Assembly: GCF_014642855.1 (NCBI RefSeq) | Contig: NZ_BMJB01000002.1 | Span: 248,001 to 312,000, forward strand | Length of the DNA stretch: 64,000 bases | Direction: 5' to 3' | DNA from: Edaphobacter acidisoli | GTDB taxonomy: Bacteria; Acidobacteriota; Terriglobia; Terriglobales; Acidobacteriaceae | Part shown: positions 35,721-44,879 of the stretch, piece by piece | Layout: each line of letters begins with the position of its first letter | Numbering within the stretch: the first letter of the stretch is position 1 | Position numbers and translations under genes: made by a program | Notes under the pieces: generated by a model | Told to the model about the DNA's origin: nothing | Seen by the model: the letters and a program-made list of their open reading frames with translations, nothing else | Database searches by the model: none

Positions 35721-36878
35721 TTAGAGAACGACCTTCAGGGTCACCCGGGTGGCATTTTCCCCTGAGGCTTGAGCTGAGACCCCTGAACCTGAGGCTGTGC
35801 CTATGACCTGGATGGTGTAGCTGCCTGGGCGGGTTCCGAGATCGGTGCAGGTACCGCAGCCGGTCAGCGCGCTGACCGTTCCCAGCGCGACCAGCGCCAC
35901 CATCAATCCCCTCAGCCTTTTTCGCTTTCCAAAGGGCAGAAGGAACAGTCCGAAGCTTGCGCCAAGGAAGTACGGGGTCGAGGAGCCGCAGTCGTGTGGG
36001 GCGATTGTGCTGACCTGGAGGGTGGTCGTTCCACCACCTGCCGGAATCGTGTGCTGGCCAAACGTGCATGCCGACTCTGTCGGCAGATGGGTGCATGAGA
36101 GATCGACCGGCAGGTTGAACCCTGACTGCGGCGTAACCGTGACGGTCAGGTTTGCGCTGCGCCCGACTCCGACGGTCGTGGAACCTGCGACGGCAATTGA
36201 GAACCCACCCGTGGACTGCACTGCCGCCGGATTCACTGTCTCTGCCAGCGCTGGCGAGGTGCTGGCAGCCGATCCACCATCCCCGGCGTAGCTGGCCGTG
36301 AGGCTGTGGCTCCCTGCAGACAGCGAGGCAGTGGTGAAGGTTGCCGTACCGGAAGAGTTGAGCGTTGCCGTTCCCAAAGAGCTTGTTCCGTCGAGAAAGG
36401 TCACAGTGCCGGTGGGCATCGCGTAGGAACCGGCTGCCGTGGCTGTGAGCGTAACGGGCTGGCCTGCGATCGCCGGGTTGGCCGAGCTGACGAGGCTGAC
36501 TGCTGTGGGATTCGCCAGCACAGTAATGACGACGGCATTTGAGGTGGCCGCAGCGTGAGTTGCGTCTCCAGAGTAGACAGCCGTGATGGTATGGGCGCCG
36601 ACGGCAAAGCCGGTGCCGGTCGAAGCCGGGCAACTCGATGGCGTGACGGGAATCTGGCAGATGTTGGTTGCGCCGTCGTAGAAGGTGATGGTCCCGGTGG
36701 GGATGCTGCCGTCGCTGGTGGTGACGTTGGCGTAGCCGTCGACGCTCTGGCCGAAGTACATAGTCGCCGGGGAGGTAATAGTAAGCACAACCGTACTGGT
36801 GATGGCCGTGGCGTGCGCCGCTGGCATGAGGCCAGTAAGGAGGACGGCAGCGAATTTGAGGAGACCTCGGCTCGGCAT
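35721..36878 (-). CDS. Ig-like repeat protein with internal membrane segment
   Basis: The 385-aa protein has a signal peptide (MPSRGLLKFAAVLLTGLMPAAHA). Two bacterial Ig-like domains follow (about residues 28-120 and 125-215), each with the motif PTGTITFYDG/PTGTVTFLDG and HTITAVYSGD/HSLTASYAGD. A third beta domain then precedes two hydrophobic stretches (FLGASFGLFLLPFG and the Val/Ala-rich helix near 322-340). After TGCGTC a short C-terminal piece (GSYTIQVIG...VTLKVVL) resembles the end of another Ig strand set. Surface-exposed and adhesin-like by inference. Confidence 0.82.
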   Translation of the reverse strand: MPSRGLLKFAAVLLTGLMPAAHATAITSTVVLTITSPATMYFGQSVDGYANVTTSDGSIPTGTITFYDGATNICQIPVTPSSCPASTGTGFAVGAHTITAVYSGDATHAAATSNAVVITVLANPTAVSLVSSANPAIAGQPVTLTATAAGSYAMPTGTVTFLDGTSSLGTATLNSSGTATFTTASLSAGSHSLTASYAGDGGSAASTSPALAETVNPAAVQSTGGFSIAVAGSTTVGVGRSANLTVTVTPQSGFNLPVDLSCTHLPTESACTFGQHTIPAGGGTTTLQVSTIAPHDCGSSTPYFLGASFGLFLLPFGKRKRLRGLMVALVALGTVSALTGCGTCTDLGTRPGSYTIQVIGTASGSGVSAQASGENATRVTLKVVL

Positions 36879-37050
36879 GGTGGCTCAGCAGTCCATTCGG
36901 GGTGGACAGTCTCTCTATCGGCAGCTGCTGACCGAAACAAGAGGGAATAACGGCGTGCAGTCTCAAGGGCAGTTTCAATGTGGCAAAACTATGGCAAAAC
37001 GGGGCGCTAAAGGCGGTGTATCCTCAGAGTAAGGACCGGTCTGCCCTGCC

Positions 37051-37740
37051 ATGAACCTGCCCAATTCCATCACGTTGAGCCGGATTGCCAGCATTCCGCT
37101 GCTCCTCTGGATTCTGTCCTCGGTCTTCCCATGGACAGGGCACGGAGCGACGGGCCTGCGCGGTGGCGAGCAGGAGATTATCGCCTCCCTGGTCTTCATC
37201 GCGGCCAGCATCACGGACGGCCTGGACGGCTATCTTGCCCGCAAGCGCGGCCAGATTACGACGATGGGAATACTGCTCGACCCGCTAGCCGACAAGCTGA
37301 TGGTCTCAGCGGCATTCATCATCCTGGTCGGCTACAACCCGCGCGTCGTTCCGGCGTGGATCGCGGTACTGGTGATCGGTCGCGAGTTTCTGGTCTCCGG
37401 CCTGCGCTCGATTGCCGCGACCGAAGGCTTCACCATCGAAGCCAGCGAGATAGGCAAGCTCAAGACGGTCATCCAGATTGTCTCGGTCGTCGCAGCGATC
37501 CTCGCGCACCGCTGGGACTACTGGAACTGGGGCGGCTTCATCGTCGGCGTCCACCTGATTGCGGTGACAGCGGTCTACTGGATGGCGATTGTCTCGATCA
37601 TCTCGGCGGTAGACTACTTTGTCGCCTTCTGGAAGAAGATCGACCACGCCGCCGAACGCCAGCGCAAACGCCGCAGCTTTGTGCTGAGCCGCAAGAAAAA
37701 AGCTGCTTCGCCGACAGAGCATCCTTCGCGGATTTCGTGA
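37051..37740 (+). CDS. pgsA: CDP-diacylglycerol-glycerol-3-phosphate 3-phosphatidyltransferase
   Basis: PgsA makes phosphatidylglycerophosphate, the precursor of PG and cardiolipin, at the inner membrane. The 229-aa protein starts MNLPNSITLSRIASIPLLLW. The CDP-alcohol phosphatidyltransferase motif D-G-x2-A-R-x8-G-x3-D-x3-D is present as DGLDGYLARKRGQITTMGIL followed by LDPLADKL. Several membrane helices follow. The tail is basic (KKKAA), with a slightly longer loop after residue 30 than in E. coli. Confidence 0.95.
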   Translation: MNLPNSITLSRIASIPLLLWILSSVFPWTGHGATGLRGGEQEIIASLVFIAASITDGLDGYLARKRGQITTMGILLDPLADKLMVSAAFIILVGYNPRVVPAWIAVLVIGREFLVSGLRSIAATEGFTIEASEIGKLKTVIQIVSVVAAILAHRWDYWNWGGFIVGVHLIAVTAVYWMAIVSIISAVDYFVAFWKKIDHAAERQRKRRSFVLSRKKKAASPTEHPSRIS

Positions 37741-37757
37741 TCTCCTACAATCGACCG

Positions 37758-39293
37758 CTACTGCAGAATTCGTACACCGCCTAGGTCTCCAGCGATACGC
37801 GCCTTCCACTCAGCCGGTCCGGTCGTGTGAACACTGCTGCCGGTTGCATCAACCGCGACGGTCACCGGCATGTCCCGCACATCGAACTCGTAAATGGCTT
37901 CCATCCCGAGGTCTTCAAAGGCGAGCACGCGCGAGCTCTTGATGGCCTTCGAGACCAGATACGCCGCGCCGCCGACGGCCATCAGGTAGACGGCTTCGTT
38001 ATCGCGGATGGCTTCGATGGCTGCGGGGCCGCGCTCGGCTTTGCCCACCATGCCGAGCAGGCCGGTGGTTTCGAGCATCTGGCGTGTGAACTTGTCCATG
38101 CGCGTAGCGGTCGTCGGACCGGCAGGGCCAACGGCCTCGTCGCGCACCGCATCGACCGGCCCGACGTAGTAGATGAAGCGGCCAGTGAAATCAACGGGCA
38201 GCTTTTCGCCGCGGTTGAGCATGTCGATCATGCGCTTGTGCGCGGCGTCGCGGCCGGTCAGCAGCTTGCCCGAGAGCAGCAGTACCTCGCCGGGCTTCCA
38301 CGTCTTCACCTCATCGCGCGTCACCGTGTCGAGGTTCACACGGCGTGCCTTGCTGACGTCGTAGGTCAGCTTCGGCCACGCATCGAGCGCAGGCGGCTCC
38401 AGCATCACCGGCCCGCTGCCGTCGAGGTGGAAGTGCGCGTGGCGCGTGGCGGCGCAGTTGGGAATCATCGCCACGGGCAAGTTGGCCGCGTGCGTGGGAT
38501 AGTCAAGAATCTTGATGTCGAGCACAGTCGTCAGCCCGCCCAGGCCCTGCGCGCCGATACCAAGCTGGTTCACCTTGTCGTACAGCTCGATGCGCAGCTC
38601 CTCGATCTTGTTCTGCGGCCCGCGCGCCTTCAGCTCCTGCATGTCGATCGGGTCCATCAGCGACTGCTTGGCCAGCAGCATCGCCTTCTCCGCCGTTCCG
38701 CCGATGCCGATGCCGAGCATTCCCGGCGGACACCAGCCCGCGCCCATCGTCGGGACGGTCTTGAGCACCCAGTCGACGATGGAGTCCGACGGATTGAGCA
38801 TGACGAACTTCGACTTGGCCTCAGAGCCGCCGCCCTTGGCCGCGACCGTCACTTCGACCTCGCCGCCGGGCACCATCTCGACCGAGACAACGGCAGGCGT
38901 GTTGTCGCCGGTGTTCTTGCGCGTGAATGCGGGGTCGCGCAGGATGCTGGCGCGGAGCTTGTTATCGGGCAGCAGATACGCGCGGCGCACACCCTCGTCC
39001 ACCATCTGCTGGACAGTCTTGAGCGGCTGGCCGCCGTTGTCCCACTGCGTCTCCATACCGAGCCGGACGAAGGCCGTGACGATGCCGGTGTCCTGGCAGA
39101 CGGGGCGATGGCCCTCGGCGCACATGCGCGAGTTGATGAGGATCTGCGCCATGGCGTCTTTGGCCGAGGGCGATTGCTCCAGCTCATACGCGCGCGTAAG
39201 GTTGGTGATGAAGTCCTCGGGGTGGTAGTAGCTGATGTACTGGAGGGCGTCGGCGACGGACTGGATGAAATCGGATTGCTGGATGGTGGCCAT
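37758..39293 (-). CDS. fumA: Fumarate hydratase class I
   Basis: A 511-aa iron-sulfur fumarase catalysing fumarate to malate in the TCA cycle, with the alpha and beta parts fused. The three likely [4Fe-4S] cysteines sit in RPVCQDTGIVTAF, GAGWCPPGMLGIGIGG and IPNCAATRH. The beta part contains YYVGPVDAVRDEAVGPAGPTTATRMD. The sequence is intact throughout. It is convergent with pgsA, and aspartase, which produces fumarate, lies 650 bp away on the other strand. Confidence 0.95.
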   Translation of the reverse strand: MATIQQSDFIQSVADALQYISYYHPEDFITNLTRAYELEQSPSAKDAMAQILINSRMCAEGHRPVCQDTGIVTAFVRLGMETQWDNGGQPLKTVQQMVDEGVRRAYLLPDNKLRASILRDPAFTRKNTGDNTPAVVSVEMVPGGEVEVTVAAKGGGSEAKSKFVMLNPSDSIVDWVLKTVPTMGAGWCPPGMLGIGIGGTAEKAMLLAKQSLMDPIDMQELKARGPQNKIEELRIELYDKVNQLGIGAQGLGGLTTVLDIKILDYPTHAANLPVAMIPNCAATRHAHFHLDGSGPVMLEPPALDAWPKLTYDVSKARRVNLDTVTRDEVKTWKPGEVLLLSGKLLTGRDAAHKRMIDMLNRGEKLPVDFTGRFIYYVGPVDAVRDEAVGPAGPTTATRMDKFTRQMLETTGLLGMVGKAERGPAAIEAIRDNEAVYLMAVGGAAYLVSKAIKSSRVLAFEDLGMEAIYEFDVRDMPVTVAVDATGSSVHTTGPAEWKARIAGDLGGVRILQ

Positions 39294-39349
39294 GTCTTTT
39301 GATTAATTCTAGCCGTTCACCCACTATTCGGCATCGGCTGCGACCGCCC

Positions 39350-39895
39350 CTACTTGTCTTTGTAGAGAGCTTCCAATTCGTCCATGTGTTTGCGTGTGAT
39401 GTCTTGTAAGCAAGCGGTTTCTATTTGACCCTGTATGCTTCCACCCCAATAAGCATCGCTCATAGCGCTACAGGTTGTGTTCCGATATATGATCCACGCC
39501 CGCTCAGCTTTTTCAAATTTTGCTCCGCGGTCTGGAGGCATAGGTTCCAGCGGATCGACAATGGGCTGACGTACTCGAAGCAACGCGGCGAGCGCCTTTG
39601 CATATACCTCATAGTTGTTCTGTGTGAGAAGAGCCTCGTGTACTAGGCAATCACGCTTCTCAGCTTCGCTCTGCAGATTTAGACATTCGTCCTTCTGCTC
39701 TCGTGCATATTCGTTCCTCAGAACATTTTGTGCCCGGGCATGCAAAGCGCTCATCTTAGCGTCATACTCTTTCCATGTAGGGCTATTCAGATCGGTAGGG
39801 TCTACCGTCTTAGCCCCTTTATGGGTTTGTGCCATCGAACACGCACATGCTCCGAGTAATCCAAGCAAAAGGGCCAAAACAATTCGCTTCATCAT
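39350..39895 (-). CDS. DUF1311/LprI-like lipoprotein candidate
   Basis: The 181-aa protein begins MMKRIVLALLLGLLGACACS; LLGAC can serve as a lipobox. The mature part has Cys pairs and a terminal segment (ERAWIIYRNTTCSAMSDAYWGG ... CLQDITRKHMDELEALY) that matches the DUF1311/LprI family of lysozyme-inhibitor-like proteins. It would be envelope-anchored and might protect against host or environmental lysozyme; this is family inference. A GTG at 39904 is an alternative start. It is divergent from aspA. Confidence 0.8.
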   Translation of the reverse strand: MMKRIVLALLLGLLGACACSMAQTHKGAKTVDPTDLNSPTWKEYDAKMSALHARAQNVLRNEYAREQKDECLNLQSEAEKRDCLVHEALLTQNNYEVYAKALAALLRVRQPIVDPLEPMPPDRGAKFEKAERAWIIYRNTTCSAMSDAYWGGSIQGQIETACLQDITRKHMDELEALYKDK

Positions 39896-39942
39896 CCCCG
39901 CCACACAGATTCCTACTATTATGGCAGTTGAGCCGCGTGCTT

Positions 39943-41343
39943 ATGCCCAACAATCGCTCAGAAACCGACTCTCTTGGTTTGGTGGAAGTTTCCGCCGAGG
40001 CTCTTTATGGTGCGCAGACGGCGCGAGCCATCAAGAACTTTCCCATCAGCGGGCTGCGCGCGAATCCAGCGCTCATCCGAGCGCTGGCGATGATCAAGCT
40101 GGCCGCGGCGGAGGCGAACCAGTCGCTCGGTCTGATTACGCCGGAGCAGGGAAGCGCAATCCAGCAGGCTGCGTGCGAGATTGTTGATGGTCAGCACCAC
40201 GAGCACTTCGTGGTGGATGTATTTCAGGCCGGAGCCGGCGTGAGTCTGCACATGAATGCGAACGAGGTCATCGCCAATCGAGCCGGACAGATTCTCGGCG
40301 AGCCGTTAGGGACGTACAAGCGCGTGCATCCGAACGACCACGTCAACTACGGCCAGTCCACGAACGATGTCTTTCCGTCGGCGATGCGGCTAAGCGTGCT
40401 GCTGGCACTGCGGGAGTTGTACCCTGTGCTGGATGATCTGGCGGGAAGCTTTCACGCAAAGGCCGAGGAGTTCCGCGACGTTCTCAAGGCCGGGCGCACG
40501 CACATGCAGGACGCGACGCCGATTACGCTGGGGCAGGAGTTTGCCGCGTATGCCGTCGCGGTGCGCAAGGCGGCGGAGAATATCCGCGCGCAGGCGCAGG
40601 GGCTGATGGAGCTAGGGCTCGGCGGTTCCGCAGTCGGGACCGGCCTGAACACGCATCCGGAGTATCGCGCTCGCGCGATTGCGAACCTCGCGCGCATCTC
40701 AGGCTTCGATCTGAAGCCCGCTGCTGACATGCGCTGGGTGATGCAGTCGAATGCGCCGATGGCGGACGTTTCAGCGGCGCTGCGCACGCTGGCGCTTGAG
40801 ATGATCCGCATCTCGAACGACCTGCGGCTGCTTTCGAGCGGGCCGAATACGGGCATGAACGAGATTCACCTGCCAAGCCTGCAACCCGGTTCGAGCATCA
40901 TGCCGGGCAAGGTGAACCCTGTGCTGGCCGAGTTGACCGCGATGGTGGCATTCCAGGTCATCGGCAACGACACCGCGACGGCCTACGCGGTGCAGGCAGG
41001 CCAGCTTGAGCTGAACGTCATGATGCCCGCGATGACCCACAACACGCTCCAGTCGATCACGATCCTGACGAGCACGCTGCGCGAACTGGACCATCGCTGC
41101 ATCCGTGGCCTGACGGCCAACCGCGATCGCTGCGCCCACTACGCCGCCAGCACGATCGCGCTGGCGACAGCGTTGAATCCCTACATTGGCTATGCGAAGG
41201 CCGCGGCGCTGGTGAAGGAATCAGTGGCAACAGGAAAGAGCATCGTTGCACTTGCACGGGAGAACGGATTGCTCACTGAGGAGCAGATTGCGGAGATCCT
41301 TGATCCGAAAAATATGACGGAACCTCACGCCAAGCAGCCCTGA
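39943..41343 (+). CDS. aspA: Aspartate ammonia-lyase
   Basis: A 466-aa class II fumarase/aspartase superfamily enzyme that deaminates aspartate to fumarate and ammonia. The flexible catalytic loop is GSSIMPGKVNPVLAE; other blocks are GQSTNDVFPSAMRL and AGRTHMQDATPITLGQEF. Distinguishing aspartase from fumarase C by sequence alone is imperfect; the KVNPV continuation and ELNVMMP favour aspartase. It is adjacent to the class I fumarase, so Asp could feed the TCA cycle here. Confidence 0.88.
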   Translation: MPNNRSETDSLGLVEVSAEALYGAQTARAIKNFPISGLRANPALIRALAMIKLAAAEANQSLGLITPEQGSAIQQAACEIVDGQHHEHFVVDVFQAGAGVSLHMNANEVIANRAGQILGEPLGTYKRVHPNDHVNYGQSTNDVFPSAMRLSVLLALRELYPVLDDLAGSFHAKAEEFRDVLKAGRTHMQDATPITLGQEFAAYAVAVRKAAENIRAQAQGLMELGLGGSAVGTGLNTHPEYRARAIANLARISGFDLKPAADMRWVMQSNAPMADVSAALRTLALEMIRISNDLRLLSSGPNTGMNEIHLPSLQPGSSIMPGKVNPVLAELTAMVAFQVIGNDTATAYAVQAGQLELNVMMPAMTHNTLQSITILTSTLRELDHRCIRGLTANRDRCAHYAASTIALATALNPYIGYAKAAALVKESVATGKSIVALARENGLLTEEQIAEILDPKNMTEPHAKQP

Positions 41344-41362
41344 CAGGTCACCCTGAACGATA

Positions 41363-41391
41363 AACCCCATTCGTGGGGCATGAATGGGGTT
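41363..41391 (+). terminator. Hairpin after aspA
   Basis: AACCCCATTC (41363-41372) pairs with GAATGGGGTT (41382-41391), 10 bp with a 9-nt loop. It lies 20 bp past the aspA stop and before the convergent barrel protein; it also resembles the CCCATTC-type repeat at 3055-3089. Confidence 0.7.
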
Positions 41392-41424
41392 CTCAGCTTA
41401 TTCAAACTCAATCAGCCGATTCGA

Positions 41425-42165
41425 TTACTTGATTCTGCCGAAGCGATAGACGATGCCGACGTTAAATCCTGCATTGTTCTGAAATGAGCCGTGCGGCTGC
41501 GGTGCAGTATCTGCTGGGTCGAGCTGATACGTCGTCCCCACCCACGTCGGCGTGATGCGCAACGCGAGGTTGGGATAGAAGTTGTAGTCGAAATTGGCCC
41601 CAATGCTCATGACTGGCCGCATCGCTGACTGCCAGACATGCAGATACTGAGACGGGATGCCTTTGCTGCCACCGTCGAATTTTCCGATCGCAACGCCGCC
41701 TTCGCCGGTGAGCGACAAGGCGAATTTCTCCTTTGTCACGAGCCGGTATGCGACACCGCCCATCAGGGGGTACTCGGAGATCTGGGGATTGAAGTTCAGG
41801 GTGATCGGCTGGCCAGGAATGCCTGCGCCATTTTGGATTTTGGCGTTGCCGTAGAGGCCGCGCACGTCGGCGAGGACGCCGAGCTTCTCACTGAAGTAGT
41901 AGGTGGTCGTTGTCCAGAACGCGACTTCGTTGTTCTTCTGCAGGTACTGGCCGGAGCGGAAACGGAGGTAGCCGCCGCCGCCTGCGACCTCCCAGCGATG
42001 GCTGTAGGTTTCCTGGATGGTGTGCTGAATGCGCGCCTCACGGTTCGCGTTCGTCTCGCGCCGGCGGGTGCTTTGCGCCTGGAGGCAGCTTGTTGCGCCG
42101 GCGACTGAGAGTGCCAGCAAAAGTACGGCTGTGTTCTTCACACGAATCCTGAAACCAAACATCAA
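41425..42165 (-). CDS. Outer-membrane beta-barrel protein
   Basis: The 246-aa protein has a signal peptide (hydrophobic NTAVLLLALSVAGATS, cut near LQAQ). Alternating hydrophobic strands follow (RWEVAGGGGYLRFRSGQYL, AFWTTTTYYFSEKLGVLADV, NAGFNVGIVYRFGRIK). It ends in a C-terminal strand closing on a basic residue rather than the usual Phe. The OmpA-like barrel fold suggests a structural or adhesion role. Confidence 0.8.
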   Translation of the reverse strand: MMFGFRIRVKNTAVLLLALSVAGATSCLQAQSTRRRETNANREARIQHTIQETYSHRWEVAGGGGYLRFRSGQYLQKNNEVAFWTTTTYYFSEKLGVLADVRGLYGNAKIQNGAGIPGQPITLNFNPQISEYPLMGGVAYRLVTKEKFALSLTGEGGVAIGKFDGGSKGIPSQYLHVWQSAMRPVMSIGANFDYNFYPNLALRITPTWVGTTYQLDPADTAPQPHGSFQNNAGFNVGIVYRFGRIK

Positions 42166-42267
42166 ACGATGACTCCTGCAAGCTTGAGCTTTGCTATGGT
42201 TGAAACCTGAGATGACAGCAGATTAAGCGGGAGTTAAGCCGCGGCCATCTACTATTAGAACATCTGG

Positions 42268-42285
42268 CACCCCTTTCTTGGGGTG
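42268..42285. terminator. Small hairpin upstream of the cytochrome c gene
   Basis: CACCCC (42268-42273) pairs with GGGGTG (42280-42285), loop TTTCTT. It sits 30 bp before the start codon, in the divergent spacer with the barrel gene; regulatory or terminator role unclear. Confidence 0.35.
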
Positions 42286-42315
42286 TTGAAGCAAGGAAAA
42301 GGGAGCGATTCGAGC

Positions 42316-42867
42316 ATGGCTAAGAAGGGTGGCAGCGGGTTTGGCAAGTTTGTCCTTGGATTTTTGATCGGCGTGGCGGCGGTTGCGGCGGGCATATTTC
42401 TCTACTTCCGCTTCGGTTCGCTGCCGGTGGCCGTGGCGGACAAGCCGTTCCCGTTTGAAAAGCAGATCGTGCATGTGCCGTTGAACGCACGCATTGCCAG
42501 CGAAATGAAGACGCCACCCTTCGGCATTAGTGAGGACGTCTTCGAGGGTGGAGCGCATGTTTACATGGAGGACTGTGCCAGTTGCCATGGCACGCCAGGA
42601 CACGATTTGCCGTATGCGTCGCACATGTATCCGCGTGCACCACAGCTCTGGAAGAAACACAAGGGCGGCAAGGTGGTCGGCGTTAGCGATGATGAGCCAG
42701 GCGAAACCTACTGGAAGGTAGCCAACGGTATCCGTCTTACCGGGATGCCTTCTTACGACCACGTCCTGAGCGAGACGCAGATGTGGCAGGTGACGTTGCT
42801 ATTGAAGAATGCTGATAAGCAACTGCCCGACCCTGTGACCCAAATCCTCAGCGGGACCTCTCGCTGA
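42316..42867 (+). CDS. Membrane-anchored monohaem cytochrome c
   Basis: The 183-aa protein has an N-terminal hydrophobic anchor (FGKFVLGFLIGVAAVAAGIFL) and a single haem motif C87-A-S-C90-H91 (DCASCHGTPG). A candidate distal Met ligand is in RLTGMPSYDH. It would carry electrons at the periplasmic face. It is preceded by a small hairpin (42268-42285) and a short purine-rich ribosome site. No oxidase genes are adjacent, so the partner is unknown. Confidence 0.9.
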   Translation: MAKKGGSGFGKFVLGFLIGVAAVAAGIFLYFRFGSLPVAVADKPFPFEKQIVHVPLNARIASEMKTPPFGISEDVFEGGAHVYMEDCASCHGTPGHDLPYASHMYPRAPQLWKKHKGGKVVGVSDDEPGETYWKVANGIRLTGMPSYDHVLSETQMWQVTLLLKNADKQLPDPVTQILSGTSR

Positions 42868-42885
42868 GGATTGCGAGAGGCCGAG

Positions 42886-43521
42886 TTATTTAAAGCGGAA
42901 GACCAGGCCGGTGCTGATATTGATCATCTTCGAGGTGAGGATATTGCTGCCGCCATTGCCGGTGAAAACGCCGCTGCCAATGGTTTGGGCTGCGTTATAG
43001 CCAATCTCGACCATACGGAAATCAACGTGAGGGCTGAACGAATAGTCTGCGCCACCGAGCACGCCGTATTGAAAGGAACTTAGGCCGCGCGGGTTGGTCG
43101 CGGCGCGGGAGCGGGCTACGCCGATCAGGCCCTCCACATAGGGCTTAAGCTTTGCCTGTGGCTTGAAGACAAAGCGCGGGCCGACGAGGAAGCTATTCAG
43201 GTGTGCGCCATTGCCACGCAGGAAGCTGCCGCGCACATCAACCCCGATATCGCTCGAATGAGAGTGCAGAAAGTCGTCATAGCTGCCAAGATCCCATCCA
43301 TAAAACATGCGCGAAGTCGTGCCGGGTCCGAGAAACGCGAAGACTCCGGTATCGGCAGGATTGCTGATGCGCGAGAAGACCGGATTCAGATAGATGGCGA
43401 CCTTGTGCTGGGTCTCGTACTGCGACTGGGTCTCGGGCTGGGCCAGCGGCTGGTTCTGGGCCTGAACGGCGACGGCGGCAAAAGCCAGACCGGCAACAAC
43501 TGCGAGCAAAGGCAATTTCAT
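42886..43521 (-). CDS. Outer-membrane beta-barrel protein
   Basis: The 211-aa protein starts MKLPLLAVVAGLAFAAVAVQ with a signal peptide cut near VQAQ. Strands such as LNSFLVGPRFVFKPQAKLKPYVEGLIGVARS and INISTGLVFRFK follow, with a C-terminal aromatic/basic ending. It resembles small OmpW/OmpA-type barrels. ATG 43521 is chosen over a longer in-frame frame to 43563 because the signal peptide begins there. It is convergent with the cytochrome c gene. Confidence 0.82.
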   Translation of the reverse strand: MKLPLLAVVAGLAFAAVAVQAQNQPLAQPETQSQYETQHKVAIYLNPVFSRISNPADTGVFAFLGPGTTSRMFYGWDLGSYDDFLHSHSSDIGVDVRGSFLRGNGAHLNSFLVGPRFVFKPQAKLKPYVEGLIGVARSRAATNPRGLSSFQYGVLGGADYSFSPHVDFRMVEIGYNAAQTIGSGVFTGNGGSNILTSKMINISTGLVFRFK

Positions 43522-43706
43522 GTGTCTCGTGTGTTCCTGACTGTTGGAAAGCTGTTGTTTCAAATGCTTGAAACAAGTCTACCGGAAGCAGGGCCGCAAA
43601 TGGCCAGTGCGATGTGGTTTTCGTCTGCGAAGGCTTATTTGCGCAGATATCAAGTGGCCCCGCCGGATCATCGACAGGGCCGCTCAGGTTAGGTCTGCCG
43701 ATCTGC

Positions 43707-44879
43707 TTATTTGAGCGTGTAACTGACGCCGGTAACGAACTGGAAGCTGTTTTTGTTGTAGCCGACAGCGGGATTATTGAGGTAGTTGTCCTGCATGTTG
43801 AGGTTGACGCTCAGGCGTTTATAGGTGGGCAGCACGAGTCCCGCGCCGAAGATCGCCGAGTACGCATTGGTATTGTTCCAGGCAGGAATGAAGCTGCCGT
43901 TCTCGGTAAAGACGATCTTGCGAGGCAGACTACGGTGGTAAGTTTCGCCAAAGATCGAACCGATCAGGTTGTCGTTCGGTGTGGGAGCAACGAAGTTCTG
44001 CCGCTCGTAGTGCACGTCCATCTTGACGTCAAGCTGCTGCACCGGAGACTGGAGCACGGTGTAGCCGATACCACCGCCATAGATCTGTTGCAGGTTCAGG
44101 CCTTGCGAGAAGTTATGATCGAAGGCCGTATTTGCCAAGGCATAGAGCCGCGAGGTGAAGTACTTGTCGTGTTCAGCGTCGGCGTGGAAGATGCTCGTTT
44201 TGGTCATCGCCGCAGGTGTTGGCGGAGTCGTCTGGGGGATGACAGGCGAGGTCAGCTTGCCGTAGGTCTCCAGTACATTGACAGTGCTGCGCGTGCGCGG
44301 CGGAAGGAAGGAGACAGTTGGGATGGCGCGAATGAGGCCAAGGCCCAACGTAAAAGTTTCGCCGTAGTCAGTGGCGCGAACAAGAGTCGCCCCGCCGGTG
44401 ATTGCTCCTGCCCAACCCTGGAGTGGCGTTGGATTAGCGAGGACCTCTTTATTGAAGGTGGCGCTGTCGATGGCGTAGGCAAGATTTTTGATCGGGACGG
44501 TTTGGGGCGTTGCTCCACTAATGGTGACGTTGTTATCCGCATACTGTAACTTGCCCGAAGACCGCTTGGTGCGCTTCACCATCTCGCCCTTTTCGAGGAG
44601 CACAAACTGGCCGTTGGACCGCAACTCTTTGATCTTCGAAGTCGAGACGGTGATTTCGCCAGCCATGTCACTCTTGAAGACGACTGAATCGCCAACCTCA
44701 CGCTCGAGCGTGCCGGTAAGCTGGTCGCCGTTGGTGAAGACGATGATGTCTGTTTGAGGTTTGGTCTGGGCGTGAGCGGGTGTGGCCAGCAGCACTTGCG
44801 CTCCAGTAAACAGGCAAAGTAAAGCCACGTTACGAACAGTTTGCCAATGATTTTGGGTAAGTTGGTTTGAAATGCTCAT
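43707..44879 (-). CDS. DUF481-like outer-membrane protein
   Basis: The 390-aa product (from MSISNQLTQNHW) has a signal peptide (VALLCLFTGAQVLLATPAHAQ). An N-terminal small beta domain follows (IIVFTNGDQLTGTLEREVGDSVVFKS, an SH3-like fold often preceding DUF481), then a barrel with strands such as LSVNLNMQDNYLN and FQFVTGVSYTLK. An in-frame ATG at 44897 and TTG at 44903 are possible starts; none has a clear ribosome site. Probably a surface porin-like protein of unknown cargo. Confidence 0.78.
   Translation of the reverse strand: MSISNQLTQNHWQTVRNVALLCLFTGAQVLLATPAHAQTKPQTDIIVFTNGDQLTGTLEREVGDSVVFKSDMAGEITVSTSKIKELRSNGQFVLLEKGEMVKRTKRSSGKLQYADNNVTISGATPQTVPIKNLAYAIDSATFNKEVLANPTPLQGWAGAITGGATLVRATDYGETFTLGLGLIRAIPTVSFLPPRTRSTVNVLETYGKLTSPVIPQTTPPTPAAMTKTSIFHADAEHDKYFTSRLYALANTAFDHNFSQGLNLQQIYGGGIGYTVLQSPVQQLDVKMDVHYERQNFVAPTPNDNLIGSIFGETYHRSLPRKIVFTENGSFIPAWNNTNAYSAIFGAGLVLPTYKRLSVNLNMQDNYLNNPAVGYNKNSFQFVTGVSYTLK

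Noticed and set aside
35674..36978. Minus-strand open frame of 434 codons in another frame of the Ig-repeat gene
   Set aside because: Arg/His/Gln-rich shadow with no signal peptide; the overlapping Ig-repeat frame has clear domains.
37827..39302. Open frame of about 490 codons on the plus strand
   Set aside because: It mirrors the fumarase gene on the opposite strand; composition is His/Arg/Asp-rich with no family resemblance.
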